Source: Methylopumilus sp009926035 (GTDB taxonomy: Bacteria > Pseudomonadota > Gammaproteobacteria > Burkholderiales > Methylophilaceae). From it: 64,000 bases of DNA. The position numbers and the translations under genes were made by a program. The stretch is from the NCBI GenBank assembly GCA_041165405.1, contig JBEANL010000006.1, forward strand, positions 1-64,000. Reading direction: 5' to 3'. Below are positions 44,085-53,612 of the stretch, piece after piece. Below the pieces are notes generated by a model. The model saw only the letters and a list, made by a program, of their open reading frames with translations, was not told the DNA's origin and searched no databases. Position 1 is the first letter of the stretch; every line of letters starts with the position of its first letter.

Positions 44085-45737
44085 TTATTGATATTTTTTA
44101 ATGTAATTAATTAATCCATTTGTAGAGCTATCAAAGGTATCTGTAAGTATTTTTTCAGATAATTTAGGTAAAACTTGTTTTGCAATCTGTTTGCCGTATT
44201 CCACGCCCCATTGATCAAATGAATTAATATTCCAGATGATTCCCTGGGTAAAGATTTTATGTTCATACATTGCAATAATTTGACCTAAGGTTTTTGGAGT
44301 CAATTTTTTGAAAAGTATGGAAGAGGTCGGTCGATTACCTTCAAATGTTTTTTGCGGTATAAAACTTTCTATATCTTCGCCTTCATAACCTTGTTTTTCA
44401 ATTTCAGAGCGGGCTTCATCATATGTTTTTCCTTGCATCAAAGATTGTGTTTGTGCGATAAAGTTTGACAGTAAAATTTTATGATGCTCATTACCGTCTT
44501 TACCTATTGTGTATAAAGATTCAATCGGCATGATAAAGTCTGCAGGAACAATCTCGGTGCCTTGATGAAGCAGTTGATAGAAAGCGTGCTGACCATTAGT
44601 ACCCACTTCGCCCCAAATAACTGGACCTGTATGAAAATCAATGCGCTCGCCATCTCGATTGATGAATTTACCGTTACTTTCCATATCAGCTTGTTGAAGA
44701 TAAGGCGCTAATTTAGATAAGCCTTGATCATAGGCTAAGATTGCATGGGTTGGAAAATTAAAGAAATTAATGTACCAGACACCTAATAACCCCATCATCA
44801 TCGGAATATTTTGTTCTATGGGCGCTGTCTTGAAATGCTCATCCATTTCAAAACCACCTTTGAGTAACTCTTCGAATCCATCCATACCAATATAAAGCGC
44901 GATAGAAAGTCCAATTGCCGACCAAAGGGAGTAGCGTCCGCCTACCCAGTCCCAAAACTCAAACATATTTTCTGTGTCGATACCGAATTGTGATACAGCA
45001 TGTTGATTTGTTGATAATGCAACAAAATGTTTTGTAATATGTTGGTTGTTTTTTGCTGCTTTAAGGAACCAATCCCTTGCTGAAAAAGCATTAGTCATTG
45101 TTTCTTGTGTTGTAAATGTTTTGGAAGCGACAATAAAAAGTGTTGTTTCTGGATTACATTTTTCTAAGGCCTGACAGAGATCTGCACCATCTACGTTAGA
45201 TACAAAATAAGGCGTAATAGTTTTTGAACCATAAGCTTTTAATGCATGACAAACCATGGCAGGGCCAAGATCAGAACCACCTATACCGATATTAATGACA
45301 CTCGTAATTGCTTTACCAGTAAAACCTTTCCATTGACCTGACCTTACTTCTTCACTAAAACGACGCATTTTTTTGAGTACATTTTTAATCTTTGGCATAA
45401 CGTCTTCACCATCCGAAATGATAGATGAGTGGTTTTGATTGCGAAGAGCCGTATGAAGAACTGCGCGATGTTCGGTGGAGTTTATTTTTTCACCTTCAAA
45501 CATCCGATTTCGCCAACCCTCAACATCAGCTTCTTTTGCAAGCATAACTAAAAGATTAATTGTTTCTTTAGAAATGCGATGTTTTGAATAATCTAGAAGT
45601 AAATCATTAAATTGAATATGAAATTGATTAAAACGATCGGGGTCTGATTTAAACATCTCGCGAAGTGAGATGGATTCGATATCTTTTTTATGTTGATTTA
45701 GGGATTGCCAAATGGGCGATTGATTAATTTGCGACAT
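44085..45737 (-). CDS. pgi: Glucose-6-phosphate isomerase
   Basis: Interconverts fructose-6-phosphate and glucose-6-phosphate. In a RuMP methylotroph it links the HPS/HPI product to the oxidative part of the cycle. The 550 residues are full length. Family blocks visible are INIGIGGSDLGPAMVCHAL, FVSNVDGADL, the phosphate site VASKTFTTQETMTNA, the catalytic Glu region GEVGTNGQHAFYQLLHQGT and the second signature FDQWGVEYGKQIA. Transcribed alone; the 70-base gap to queG on the same strand may hold a promoter but no clear boxes are seen. Confidence 0.97.
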   Translation of the reverse strand: MSQINQSPIWQSLNQHKKDIESISLREMFKSDPDRFNQFHIQFNDLLLDYSKHRISKETINLLVMLAKEADVEGWRNRMFEGEKINSTEHRAVLHTALRNQNHSSIISDGEDVMPKIKNVLKKMRRFSEEVRSGQWKGFTGKAITSVINIGIGGSDLGPAMVCHALKAYGSKTITPYFVSNVDGADLCQALEKCNPETTLFIVASKTFTTQETMTNAFSARDWFLKAAKNNQHITKHFVALSTNQHAVSQFGIDTENMFEFWDWVGGRYSLWSAIGLSIALYIGMDGFEELLKGGFEMDEHFKTAPIEQNIPMMMGLLGVWYINFFNFPTHAILAYDQGLSKLAPYLQQADMESNGKFINRDGERIDFHTGPVIWGEVGTNGQHAFYQLLHQGTEIVPADFIMPIESLYTIGKDGNEHHKILLSNFIAQTQSLMQGKTYDEARSEIEKQGYEGEDIESFIPQKTFEGNRPTSSILFKKLTPKTLGQIIAMYEHKIFTQGIIWNINSFDQWGVEYGKQIAKQVLPKLSEKILTDTFDSSTNGLINYIKKYQ

Positions 45738-45807
45738 GTATAACGTTCAATTTAAGGATTTAATAATGAAAAATTTAATTTAACTTAACATTATAGCAAA
45801 GACATGC

Positions 45808-46881
45808 TTAATTTATATGAAAATTATGTTGTGCGAGAGCCCATGTTATATGCTCCTTAACGAGCGTCGAGGCTTCTTGATATCTGCTTTTAAGGGCATT
45901 CACAATAATTTCAGATGTTTTAGCATTGCCGAGTCCTATTGCAACATTCCTCAACCATTGATCATAGCCTATGCGAAGAATTGCACTACCTTCCATGTTT
46001 TTTAAAAATTCTGCTTCAGTCCATAAAAAACATTCTACGAGTTCGATATCATCTAAACCATGTCTTACCTTAAAGTCATCTTCCTTCGAGATTTGACCAA
46101 ACTTATTCCAGGGGCAATATAATTGACAGTCATCACAACCATACACACGATTGCCAATTTGTTTACGATATTCCACGGGTATTGAAGACTTATGTTCAAT
46201 GGTGAGATAAGAAATGCATTTTCTTGCATCGAGTTTATAGGGCCCTATAATAGCCTTGGTTGGACATACATCCATACAGCTTGTGCAAGTACCACAATGA
46301 TTTTCAACTTTTTTATCAATAGGCAAAGGTAAGTTAATATAAATTTCACCTAGAAAGAACCAGGAGCCATGTTCTTTATTAATAAGTAGAGTATGTTTTC
46401 CTCTCCAACCAAGCCCAGATTTCTCAGCAAGCTCAACCTCCATGACGGGAGCGCTATCTGTAAATAACCTAAATTGAAAAGCGTGATTTAAAGCTTTATG
46501 TGCTTCTTTTTGAATTTTTTCTGAAAGCTTTTTTAGCTTTGCACGCATTACTTTATGATAATCACGACCCAAAGCATAACGTGAAATGAATGCTTTTTGA
46601 CTATCCTGCAAAATAGTTTCTGAATTTTGCGAATGAGGAAAATAGTTAAGTCTAGCTGTGATAATTCGAATAGTATGGGGTACTAGCTCTTCTGGCTTAT
46701 ATCGCCGAGAACCATGTTTTACCATATAATGCATTTCACCATGGAACTCTTGTTTAATCCATTCTAGATAATGATCTTTAGTATGATTGAGATCTATATC
46801 ACTAATGCCAATTTGATCAAAACCAAATTCTCGGCCCCAGCCTTTAATTTGCAATGCTAATTGATCCCAAATTTCTGTCAT
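45808..46881 (-). CDS. queG: Epoxyqueuosine reductase
   Basis: Cobalamin- and iron-sulfur-dependent enzyme for the last step of tRNA queuosine synthesis. The 357 residues have the N-terminal DUF1730 cobalamin-binding part (SGLGWRGKHTLLINKEHGSW at about 170-190) and two [4Fe-4S] motifs, CGTCTSCMDVCPTKA and CDDCQLYCPWNKF. A short HEAT-like C-terminal part follows. Dependence on cobalamin implies uptake or synthesis of B12 somewhere in the genome. Divergent from tsaE with a 31-base gap. Confidence 0.95.
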   Translation of the reverse strand: MTEIWDQLALQIKGWGREFGFDQIGISDIDLNHTKDHYLEWIKQEFHGEMHYMVKHGSRRYKPEELVPHTIRIITARLNYFPHSQNSETILQDSQKAFISRYALGRDYHKVMRAKLKKLSEKIQKEAHKALNHAFQFRLFTDSAPVMEVELAEKSGLGWRGKHTLLINKEHGSWFFLGEIYINLPLPIDKKVENHCGTCTSCMDVCPTKAIIGPYKLDARKCISYLTIEHKSSIPVEYRKQIGNRVYGCDDCQLYCPWNKFGQISKEDDFKVRHGLDDIELVECFLWTEAEFLKNMEGSAILRIGYDQWLRNVAIGLGNAKTSEIIVNALKSRYQEASTLVKEHITWALAQHNFHIN

Positions 46882-46912
46882 GTTTTAATTATTTTTTATA
46901 TAAATTGTATCT

Positions 46913-47374
46913 ATGATGTTTGATTCTAATTATGACTTAAAAGATGAAAGTGAAACACTTCGTTTGGCGGAAAGTATGGCAAGTCATTTATCTCCTGGAA
47001 TGAATTTATATTTAAAAGGTGAATTGGGTTCTGGCAAAACGACATTTGTTAGAGGTGTTCTCAGAGGACTTGGTTATCAAGATAAAGTTAAAAGTCCGAC
47101 TTATACGCTCGTGGAGCCTTATAGTTTAGAAAAATTTACTATTCACCATTTTGATCTCTACCGCTTTAAAAATGATACTGAATGGGATGAAGCTGGATTT
47201 AGAGAGTACTTTAATAACACTTCTATTTGCTTGGTTGAATGGCCAGAAAAAGCAGGGCATATTCTTCCTAAACCTGACATTTCAATTGAGCTTAGTCACA
47301 CCCCCCATGGCCGACATCTTCATTTGATTAGTTATACATCAATAGGAACTGAATGCTTAAAAGCCATCATCTAA
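46913..47374 (+). CDS. tsaE: tRNA threonylcarbamoyladenosine ATPase
   Basis: Essential ATPase working with TsaB and TsaD to make t6A37 in tRNAs reading ANN codons. The 153 residues have Walker A GELGSGKTTFVRGVLRGLG and the family motifs SPTYTLVEPY, HHFDLYR and CLVEWPEKA. ATG at 46913; the next codon is also ATG, and either could be used. The end overlaps amiC by 22 bases, a common arrangement. Confidence 0.96.
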   Translation: MMFDSNYDLKDESETLRLAESMASHLSPGMNLYLKGELGSGKTTFVRGVLRGLGYQDKVKSPTYTLVEPYSLEKFTIHHFDLYRFKNDTEWDEAGFREYFNNTSICLVEWPEKAGHILPKPDISIELSHTPHGRHLHLISYTSIGTECLKAII

Positions 47375-48615
47375 AAGTTTTTTTTGTACTAATATGCGCA
47401 ATTTTCCCTAATCATATCTATGCAAAAAATTTGATTGAATCTGCGCGAGTATGGCCTGCAAGAGAGTACACGCGAGTAACCCTAGAATCTCTTAAGCCTA
47501 TTAGTAATGATCAAATGATTTTAAAAAATCCAGATCGCTTGGTGATTGATCTTCACGACATTGAACTGAATGATGATTTAAAAAATTTAAGTACAAAAAT
47601 ATTATCAAGCGATCCTAATATTAAACAAATTCGTGTTGCTAAATTTAATAGCCAAGTGTCTCGAGTCGTAATCGAGCTAAGGGCTGAATCTAAAATTAAT
47701 ATTTTTTCTCTAAAGCCTGCGGGGAGTTATAAGCATCGTTTAGTGATCGATGTCTATCCAAGAGTTGATGAATTAATGGCATTTGTCCAAGACAAAGAAA
47801 AAAAAGATATAACGCTCTCTAAAAAAGAGATTATATTGTCGCCTCAATCAGAAACTAAAAAAGAAAAAGCACTTCAAGAAGCTTCTTCATCGCAATCTAA
47901 TAAAAGTTCTACTAAAAAAATCGTAATTGCTATAGATGCTGGGCATGGTGGCGAGGATTCTGGTGCAAGGGGGCCCTCAGGTAGTTTAGAAAAAAATATT
48001 ACTTTATCGATTGCAAGAAAACTTAAAAAAGAGATTGATAATGATGAACAATTAAGAGCAGTATTAACGCGAGATGATGATTATTTCGTTCCGCTTCAAG
48101 GGCGGGTTTTAAAAGCAAGAAAATTAAAAGCGGATATCTTTGTGTCTATCCATGCAGATGCTTTTACTAATCCAGATGCCAAAGGCTCTTCTGTTTTTGC
48201 ATTATCAGAAAGTGGCGCCACATCTGCCTCGGCAAGATATTTAGCTAACAAGGAAAATGAGTCGGATTTAATCGGCGGCGTAAGTTTGGATGATAAAGAT
48301 CCGATGTTGGCAAAAACATTGCTTGATTTATCTCAATCAGCAACTATTAATGACAGCGTAAAACTTGGTAATTTTGTTTTGGATCAGCTACGTGATATTA
48401 ATGACTTACATAAGTCTAATGTCGAACAAGCTGGATTTGCGGTTCTTAAATCACCTGATATTCCATCCATTCTTGTAGAAACAGCTTTTATTAGTAACCC
48501 TAAAGAGGAGCAGATCTTAAATAATGACGAACATCAGGAAATTTTAGCTAAAAATATTTTAATCGGTATAAAAAAATATTTATCTTCCAATCCTAACATC
48601 GCTAAGAATTTCTAA
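47353..48615 (+). CDS. N-acetylmuramoyl-L-alanine amidase, AmiC type
   Basis: Zinc amidase that cuts stem peptides from peptidoglycan at cell separation. The 420 residues have a signal peptide (VFFVLICAIFPNHIYA), an AMIN domain (about 27-140) for septal targeting, a Lys/Ser-rich linker, and an Amidase_3 domain from about 195 with IDAGHGGEDSGARGP, the His in FVSIHADAF and the Glu in SILVETAFISNPKEE. The start lies inside tsaE; it is needed to give a complete signal peptide. miaA follows 4 bases later. Confidence 0.94.
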   Translation: MLKSHHLKVFFVLICAIFPNHIYAKNLIESARVWPAREYTRVTLESLKPISNDQMILKNPDRLVIDLHDIELNDDLKNLSTKILSSDPNIKQIRVAKFNSQVSRVVIELRAESKINIFSLKPAGSYKHRLVIDVYPRVDELMAFVQDKEKKDITLSKKEIILSPQSETKKEKALQEASSSQSNKSSTKKIVIAIDAGHGGEDSGARGPSGSLEKNITLSIARKLKKEIDNDEQLRAVLTRDDDYFVPLQGRVLKARKLKADIFVSIHADAFTNPDAKGSSVFALSESGATSASARYLANKENESDLIGGVSLDDKDPMLAKTLLDLSQSATINDSVKLGNFVLDQLRDINDLHKSNVEQAGFAVLKSPDIPSILVETAFISNPKEEQILNNDEHQEILAKNILIGIKKYLSSNPNIAKNF

Positions 48616-48619
48616 AGAT

Positions 48620-49561
48620 ATGGCAATAGATAAGCCAGCTATTTTCTTTTTATTAGGACCAACAGCGTCAGGCAAAACAAAACTTGCTGTTGACCTCGTT
48701 AGTACTTTCCCATTTGAAATCATTAGTGTTGATTCCGCTCAAATATATCAAGATATGGACATTGGTGTAGCTAAGCCATCTCAAAATGTCTTAAATATGG
48801 CACCTCATCATCTCATAAATATTATTAGGCCAGATGAAACATATTCCGTAGCGCAATTTTTACAAGATACTTTAAGACTTATTGATGAAATTCTACTGCG
48901 AGGCCATATTCCTCTTTTGGTAGGAGGCACAATGATGTATTTCAACGCTCTTGAAAAAGGTATTAATCAAATGCCGAAAACTGATTATCAAATAAGAAAA
49001 GATATAGAAAAAGAAGCCATTCAATTTGGATGGCCAAAACTTTATGAAAAACTCAAGTCTATTGATAATGAAACAGCAATGAAATTAAATCCTAACGACG
49101 CTCAGCGTATTAGTCGTAGTTTAGAAGTTTTTTATTCTTCTGGAAAAACTTTATCTTATTTTCATAAATCAAAAAACAAAAATGAATTTCCTTTCACTGT
49201 CATTAAATTAGGATTGATGCCCAGTAATAGAAAAATTCTTCATCAGCGTATTGAATTTAGAGTTAATGAAATGATTGAGGCTGGCTTATTTAAAGAAGTA
49301 GAGTTTTTGCTTAAAAAATATCCTGAGCTTCAAAGTCACATGCCATCGATGAGATCAGTTGGCTATCGTCAAGTAATCGAGTATTTTAAGGGTGATTTTA
49401 AGGAAAAAGAATGTATCGATAAGATTATTTTCGCAACTCGGCAACTTGCAAAAAGACAAATGACTTGGATGAGGAGTATGGAAAATCTTAATGTATTCGA
49501 TTGTGGAAATCATCGCTTAAGTGAAGAGGTCCAAGCTTTCATAAAAGCTTTATTAGTATGA
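48620..49561 (+). CDS. miaA: tRNA dimethylallyltransferase
   Basis: Adds the isopentenyl group to A37 of tRNAs reading UNN codons. The 313 residues have the P-loop GPTASGKTKLAVDL, the catalytic Asp in SVDSAQIYQDMDIGVAKPS, VGGTMMYFNALEKGI and the C-terminal QLAKRQMTWMR motif. It is preceded by the amidase and tsaE, so two tRNA A37 modification genes share one transcript. It overlaps the transporter gene downstream by 4 bases. Confidence 0.97.
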   Translation: MAIDKPAIFFLLGPTASGKTKLAVDLVSTFPFEIISVDSAQIYQDMDIGVAKPSQNVLNMAPHHLINIIRPDETYSVAQFLQDTLRLIDEILLRGHIPLLVGGTMMYFNALEKGINQMPKTDYQIRKDIEKEAIQFGWPKLYEKLKSIDNETAMKLNPNDAQRISRSLEVFYSSGKTLSYFHKSKNKNEFPFTVIKLGLMPSNRKILHQRIEFRVNEMIEAGLFKEVEFLLKKYPELQSHMPSMRSVGYRQVIEYFKGDFKEKECIDKIIFATRQLAKRQMTWMRSMENLNVFDCGNHRLSEEVQAFIKALLV

Positions 49562-50418
49562 GAATAAAACATTACCTTCCTATATTTTCATTGCTTTTTG
49601 GAGCTTTTGTCTGGGGAGTTATTTGGTATCCATATCGCTTGATGGCACAAGCTGGTGTTTCAGGTATTTATTCGAGTCTTTATGTGTTTATATTGACACT
49701 TGCTATTGCTCTACCATATTTTTTTATTACTAAGAAAAAGATTCCTATATGGTCGAAAGATTTCTGGTTTCTTTCTGTTGTCGCTGGCTATACCAACATT
49801 AGTTATGTATTAGCTGTTATTGATGGCGAGGTTGTTCGCGTTATGCTTTTGTTTTACCTCTCTCCAGTTTGGACTATTTTTTTATCTCACTTTATGCTGA
49901 GTGAAGATACGCAAAAAAGACATTATATTGCTGCATTTATTTCGCTTCTTGGGGCATTGGTTATGTTCTGGCAACCAAACCATTTTATTTATTTAGATTC
50001 AAAGAGCGATTGGTTAGCTCTGAGTTCAGGAATAGGTTTTGCGATGACTAATGTCATGACAAGAAAACATCAGCATATGACAATCAGCCAGAAAGCTTTA
50101 GCAATTTGGATAGGTGTAATCATAATAGCCATAATATGTATTCTCTTTGATAAAGACACTATGCCTTCATTTGATTTTTTTAGGCCAGTGGATGCTTTTA
50201 TTGCTATTACGATTGCATTATGTTTATTTTTTTCAACCTTACTTGTTCAGTTTGGAGTTACACAAATTAAAGCAGTTGAAGCGTCTAGCTTTTTTCTTTT
50301 TGAAATCGTGGTTGCTGCAATTTCATCTTACTTGCTAGTAGGTGAAAGTATTGAAATTAAAGAATGGTTTGGCGGCATCATGATTATTGCTGGAGTTATT
50401 CTTGCTGCAAAAAATTAA
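49558..50418 (+). CDS. EamA/DMT-family membrane transporter
   Basis: Drug/metabolite transporter superfamily protein of 286 residues with ten predicted TM segments in two EamA repeats (about 5-140 and 150-285). Each repeat ends with the typical pattern, for example ISLLGALVMFW in the first and LLVGESIEIKEWFGGIMIIAGVILA in the second. Direction and substrate cannot be inferred. It overlaps miaA by 4 bases, and its stop overlaps that of the convergent GT41 gene in TTAA. Confidence 0.88.
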   Translation: MRIKHYLPIFSLLFGAFVWGVIWYPYRLMAQAGVSGIYSSLYVFILTLAIALPYFFITKKKIPIWSKDFWFLSVVAGYTNISYVLAVIDGEVVRVMLLFYLSPVWTIFLSHFMLSEDTQKRHYIAAFISLLGALVMFWQPNHFIYLDSKSDWLALSSGIGFAMTNVMTRKHQHMTISQKALAIWIGVIIIAIICILFDKDTMPSFDFFRPVDAFIAITIALCLFFSTLLVQFGVTQIKAVEASSFFLFEIVVAAISSYLLVGESIEIKEWFGGIMIIAGVILAAKN

Positions 50419-52271
50419 ATTAAATCTTGATAGATACTCTCTAATGTTTTTACGAATAATTGCGGCTGGAATATGGGTGAGTTTCTTTTAGCTTCATTCA
50501 ATCTATAAATAACATTTTGTCGATATTTTATGTCTTCAGTGAGTCGAATAGCACAATTAATATAGCTTTCAATATCTTCGGTAATGAGTTCATCTAAATT
50601 TAAGCTATGAAGCAAACTACCTGCTACTCTTGAAGCAAATGTACTTCCTTTAAGTGTGACTATGGGCAAATTCATGGATAAGGCATCGCTTGCTGATGTA
50701 TGCGCGTTATATGGCAAAGTATCTAAATAAACATCAGCTAAAGCATGACGAGCTATATGTTCATTGTTAGGCACTCGTGTTGCAAAAATGATTCTTTCTG
50801 GGTTAATGCCATGCTTATCTGCATAATCTTTCAAATTACTAGTTGCCCAAGTATTTGAATAGGTTAACCATAGGATACTTTTTGGAAATTTTTCAAGGAG
50901 TGTAAGCCAAGCCTTGAATATGAACTCGGTAATTTTAAAAGATTGGTTAAAGGCGCAATACACAAAAGCATCTTCAGGAATGCCGTAATCTTTTCTATTT
51001 TTTTGATTTAAGTGAGCGCGATTTTCTATATTGGGCTGATATGCAAATGGAAGTCTTAGAATAGTTTCTGCATAATACTTTTCATCATTTTTAGGAATAA
51101 TGAAATCATCAGCCAGGATGTAATCATAAAGTGGTTTTTCTTGTGTTAAGCCCATCGTGCCTGGATAGCCCAGCCAATTAATAGTGATTGTATTTTCAAG
51201 CTGCGGTGCAATAAAAGCACGACTATTATTGGTATAGCCAGTTAAATCAATAAAGATATCAATTTCGTCATTATTAATAATGTCCACAACTTTTTCATCG
51301 ATGAGGTTTGAAATGTCTCGATAACAATCAAAGAAACTAATAAACGTATTTCGTTCATTAGTATTTTCATGTGGGCTTGCATCATACGCATAAATATCAA
51401 AAATATCCCGATTGTGATATTTGATAACATCTCGTATTAAAAAATATAGCGGGTGAAGTTTAAAGTCAGAAGATAAATATCCGATATGAATTTTATTTTT
51501 TTGTTTCCATTTTTCTTTTTTAAAAGGTCTGTCTTTAAAATGATTTTGTGTCCATTGATTTGCGCATAATAGCTGATCTTGAGCTGACGATAGCGGATTT
51601 GCAATGAAAGCAAAAGGTGAAATAAGTGCTTCTGCATTTGTGTTTACAATAGAACATATTTCTTGGAAATATTTGTCAATATCATGCCAGTTACACATAT
51701 GCTGTTTTTGATGAGCAAGGTGGACTAGCGCATGAAAAAGATCAGGCTTGATTTTCAAGGCATTTTGGTAGGATATTAAAGACTTATCCAAATAGCCCAG
51801 TTTACGTTCTGAATTGCCATTGTTATTCCAAAGATCAGCATCATTCGGATTTAGTTGGATAGCTTTTTGATAATTCTCATAAGCTTTAGAAATTTTATTA
51901 AGCTTATCTTGAGTGTTTGCTAAGTTATAATAGTAAACCCAATTATTTTTTTCATATTCTAGAACTTCTTCAAAGCATGCTTCTGATAATTTGAATTTTG
52001 ATTCTAAATAATACTCATTACCGAATGAAGTAAGAGAAAAACAGAGTGCATTTTTAATATCTACATTATCCTTAAATCGATATAAGCATCTTCTAAAATA
52101 ACCCGCAGCTTCTTCGAATTGTCTGTTGGATGCACAAAGATTTCCTAATTCTAATTGGATGATGTAATTTTCAGGCTCTAATTGCAGCGCCTTCTTTAAT
52201 GAGCTAATGGCTTTTGAAAGATCTCCTTCCCTTTCATATTTTTCTGCTTCTTCAATCAATATTTTTGACAT
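50415..52271 (-). CDS. TPR-containing GT41 (O-GlcNAc transferase / SPINDLY-like) glycosyltransferase
   Basis: Probable protein O-glycosyltransferase. In the 618 residues the N-terminal about 200 hold TPR repeats (for example AISSLKKALQLEPENYIIQL, AYENYQKAIQLNPNDADLWN, ISYQNALKIKPDLFHAL). The C-terminal half has the GT41 blocks: HIGYLSSDFKLHP, IDIFIDLTGYTNNSR, INWLGYPGTMG, YILADDFIIP, FNQSFKITE, DVYLDTLPYNAHTSASDAL. No signal peptide, so cytoplasmic. It follows mnmC on the minus strand by 9 bases. Target proteins are unknown; comparable bacterial enzymes modify surface or secreted proteins. Confidence 0.9.
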   Translation of the reverse strand: MSKILIEEAEKYEREGDLSKAISSLKKALQLEPENYIIQLELGNLCASNRQFEEAAGYFRRCLYRFKDNVDIKNALCFSLTSFGNEYYLESKFKLSEACFEEVLEYEKNNWVYYYNLANTQDKLNKISKAYENYQKAIQLNPNDADLWNNNGNSERKLGYLDKSLISYQNALKIKPDLFHALVHLAHQKQHMCNWHDIDKYFQEICSIVNTNAEALISPFAFIANPLSSAQDQLLCANQWTQNHFKDRPFKKEKWKQKNKIHIGYLSSDFKLHPLYFLIRDVIKYHNRDIFDIYAYDASPHENTNERNTFISFFDCYRDISNLIDEKVVDIINNDEIDIFIDLTGYTNNSRAFIAPQLENTITINWLGYPGTMGLTQEKPLYDYILADDFIIPKNDEKYYAETILRLPFAYQPNIENRAHLNQKNRKDYGIPEDAFVYCAFNQSFKITEFIFKAWLTLLEKFPKSILWLTYSNTWATSNLKDYADKHGINPERIIFATRVPNNEHIARHALADVYLDTLPYNAHTSASDALSMNLPIVTLKGSTFASRVAGSLLHSLNLDELITEDIESYINCAIRLTEDIKYRQNVIYRLNEAKRNSPIFQPQLFVKTLESIYQDLI

Positions 52272-52280
52272 GATTTAAAT

Positions 52281-53483
52281 TTATACCTTAAAAATTTGGC
52301 CTGCCACTTTTTTTAAACTCATTTTTTTAAGTCGATACCTTTCTGGATTTGTATAATTTAATGTTTTTTTATCTTCTTGAGATAAATTATCATTAATTAA
52401 ATTTGCGAGCACAAAGCTGCAATAGGGCGCGAACGTAAAGCCTCTTGAACCATAACCACTTGCAATATATAAATCTTTAAGCCAAGGCAGTTGATCGGCT
52501 CGTGCTAATTCTCTAACACGCATTTTTCCTAATAATTGATTATCAAATACACGGCCTACATAAGGTTTTCTATCTTTTGTAGACGCTCGCCAGGCAACTC
52601 TCCCATGAATTGATTCTTGTGCTTCACAGTGGTTATAAAATTCTCTATGTATTTTTTTGATTGAGGTGATATTCTTTTTTGTATCGTTTTTTCTCAAGTC
52701 TTTATTAAAATCATTCATAGCATAAGTTGCGCCAAAAACATGTTTATCTTGAATTAGTGGTGCCAAATAACCTTCATCGCAAGTAACAATGGGTGGCATT
52801 TCCAATGTTGTTGAGTTGATCCAATTAATCTGCCCCCTAAATGCATCTGTATGTAGGTGTTGGGTAAGATCAAATTGATTTACTGACGAAGCATTACAAA
52901 TAGCCACATGAGATGAATTAAAGGTTTTTTGATTCTCAGTTTTAAGCGTCCATTGGTCAATCGTTTTTTCAATTGACTTAATCTTTTGATGAGTGACTAT
53001 TTTGATTTTAGAGTGATTAATTAGGTGACTGCATAAAGCTATAGGATTTACCCATCCTCCTTGATGGAAGAATAGTCCGCTTGAATTACTTTCTATTAAA
53101 TATTTATTTAAAATTGATTCATTAATTAAGCTAAAAAAATTTTCCTTGTCTGTAATTTTTCTTGATAAATTAATTTCTAGTTTTTGAGCGTATGCTTCAT
53201 CCAAAATTTCAATTGCTCCATCAAATCGATAATCATCTTCATTTAGTCCCAATCGTCTTATCCATTCCGTCGTAAATCTAAAACTTTTCAACATAAAATC
53301 ATTGTAAGCTTCATCATTTAACATAAATTTTGGATAAATAGCTGCAACGGGATTCCCTGATCCGCCTTGCGCTATGTCATCTTCACTCTCTAGTAATGTT
53401 ACATTCCATCCAGAATTAGCTAAAAAATGTGCTAATGAACAGCCTGCGATGCCAGCCCCGATGATTAAAATATTTTTTTGCAT
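52281..53483 (-). CDS. mnmC: MnmC oxidoreductase domain protein (FAD-dependent cmnm5U34 oxidase), single-domain
   Basis: Converts cmnm5(s2)U34 of tRNA toward nm5(s2)U34. The roughly 400 residues cover only the C-terminal FAD domain of the two-domain E. coli MnmC; the SAM methyltransferase domain is absent. The FAD-binding NILIIGAGIAGCSLAHFL is at the start. AFRGQINWI, ATYAMNDFN and CRVAWRAS-like (GRVAWRASTKDRKPYVG) match MnmC rather than a generic DAO-family oxidase. The frame is open to 53522; I prefer the ATG at 53483 because the dinucleotide fold begins there, but no strong ribosome site decides it. Functional link to tRNA is by homology only. Confidence 0.8.
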   Translation of the reverse strand: MQKNILIIGAGIAGCSLAHFLANSGWNVTLLESEDDIAQGGSGNPVAAIYPKFMLNDEAYNDFMLKSFRFTTEWIRRLGLNEDDYRFDGAIEILDEAYAQKLEINLSRKITDKENFFSLINESILNKYLIESNSSGLFFHQGGWVNPIALCSHLINHSKIKIVTHQKIKSIEKTIDQWTLKTENQKTFNSSHVAICNASSVNQFDLTQHLHTDAFRGQINWINSTTLEMPPIVTCDEGYLAPLIQDKHVFGATYAMNDFNKDLRKNDTKKNITSIKKIHREFYNHCEAQESIHGRVAWRASTKDRKPYVGRVFDNQLLGKMRVRELARADQLPWLKDLYIASGYGSRGFTFAPYCSFVLANLINDNLSQEDKKTLNYTNPERYRLKKMSLKKVAGQIFKV

Positions 53484-53612
53484 GTAAAAATTTATCAGTT
53501 TATATCTGGTATTAAAAAACAATTGCTTGAGATAAGATATCAGTAGTAAGTATTATCCATAAAGTGCTTTATCAATCTAGCAAAGTCATACAACCATTTT
53601 GAAGGGTATACG

